This document shows, one piece after another, positions 63,594 to 64,000 of a stretch of DNA of 64,000 nt. The DNA lies in contig JAHCHY010000023.1 in the NCBI GenBank assembly GCA_026129485.1, forward strand, positions 1-64,000, read 5' to 3'. The stretch's first letter is position 1. Each line of letters begins with the position of its first letter. Origin of the DNA: Cyclobacteriaceae bacterium (GTDB taxonomy: Bacteria; Bacteroidota; Bacteroidia; Cytophagales; Cyclobacteriaceae). A model generated the notes under the pieces. The model searched no databases. It was not told where the DNA came from and was given only the letters and a program-made list of their open reading frames with translations. The position numbers and the translations under genes are program-made.

Positions 63594-64000
63594 TCACTCT
63601 TCCCCACCATCAATCTTACAATAGTTATCCATACCGATGTGCAGCAGGGCATCTCCGGCATTAACAACGGGATGATTGTTCAGGCCAACCACATAACCCG
63701 TTGAAGGTGATTTTACGGTTTCCTTGAATTCTCCAAACGGATCGGTAATGGTGCCTACTATTTGCCCCTTGTTAATAAAGTCGCCACTATTAATGGCTGA
63801 TTGAAACAGCCCCGCATGTTGTGCGCGCGCCCAGGATGAGTTCCAGATAATTTTATTGGCTTCTTTCGGTTCGGGGGCACTGTCAATCATGTTTAAGTGC
63901 TTCATTAAACGCAGTGTACCGTTTATGCCGTCTTCAATGGCCTGCTGGTCGAAGCGCAACGATTCACCGCCCTCATACACAATAATATTCTTCCCTTGTT
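63594..64000 (-). CDS. Succinylglutamate desuccinylase/aspartoacylase family, 5' part cut by window edge
   Basis: The frame is open to the right edge, giving about 135 C-terminal residues of the aspartoacylase/succinylglutamate desuccinylase family (zinc peptidase fold). VYEGGESLRFDQQAIEDGIN contains the conserved E of the family's late active-site motif. The end is a lipoyl-like beta part (FINKGQIVGTITDPFGEFKE, SPSTGYVVGLNNHPVVNAGD). The zinc-binding HxxE start lies outside the window. Substrate unknown. Confidence 0.8.
   Translation of the reverse strand, partial: QGKNIIVYEGGESLRFDQQAIEDGINGTLRLMKHLNMIDSAPEPKEANKIIWNSSWARAQHAGLFQSAINSGDFINKGQIVGTITDPFGEFKETVKSPSTGYVVGLNNHPVVNAGDALLHIGMDNYCKIDGGEE

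Overview
The window looks like a chromosomal segment of a Bacteroidota bacterium, most likely of the Cytophagales. The evidence is two PorP/SprF-family proteins next to giant secreted proteins with type IX secretion (T9SS) type B sorting domains, a PorE-like OmpA protein, Bacteroidota-type promoter boxes (TAnnTTTG) and DUF2339/DUF3999, DUF1801 and SRPBCC genes typical of that phylum. Genus or species cannot be named from the sequence alone.

Layout. Bases 1-8.3 kb hold a truncated methyltransferase, an ECF sigma / anti-sigma-like / secreted-protein operon, a MacB-like exporter (adaptor, permease, TolC) with no ATPase gene, and a small cysteine-rich lipoprotein. Bases 8.5-12.7 kb carry a KDPG-type aldolase, a run of small SRPBCC, VOC and DUF1801 proteins, and a second ECF sigma factor with a small membrane protein. 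Bases 12.7-19.4 kb are a TetR-controlled RND efflux operon whose pump gene is broken by two close indels. Bases 19.5-24.9 kb hold a membrane metallophosphoesterase, a ParE-like toxin-antitoxin pair and the DUF2339/DUF3999 membrane pair.

Bases 25-37 kb are a tight three-gene minus-strand unit: a 2,922-residue secreted protein made mostly of thrombospondin type 3-like calcium-binding repeats and ending in a gliding-motility/T9SS sorting domain, then a PorP/SprF protein, then a PorE-like OmpA protein. It reads as a secreted giant with its own outer-membrane partners. A second giant T9SS cargo (57.1-62.3 kb) lies divergent from a second PorP/SprF gene (62.5-63.5 kb).

Bases 37.1-43.5 kb are a complete set for trans-4-hydroxy-L-proline breakdown: AraC-type regulator, deaminase, semialdehyde dehydrogenase, epimerase and FAD oxidase. 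A YoeB-type toxin-antitoxin pair sits inside the row, and an unusual GTTACTGG repeat occupies its gene gaps. Bases 43.6-50.3 kb hold a DUF2071 protein, a bile-acid/sodium symporter-like protein, an FtsX-like permease and a lipoprotein glycosidase. A lone AT-rich nuclease-like gene at 50.4-51.3 kb is framed by inverted repeats. Bases 51.4-55.8 kb run minus-strand from tsaC/sua5 through phosphofructokinase and two SRPBCC genes to phosphoglycerate kinase. A NUDIX hydrolase and a small secreted protein follow, and the window ends inside an aspartoacylase-family gene.

I saw no rRNA, tRNA, CRISPR array or insertion sequence. Starts were moved inward where a signal peptide, lipobox or family N-terminus made this clear. 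Domain names are from recognition of motifs, not from database searches.
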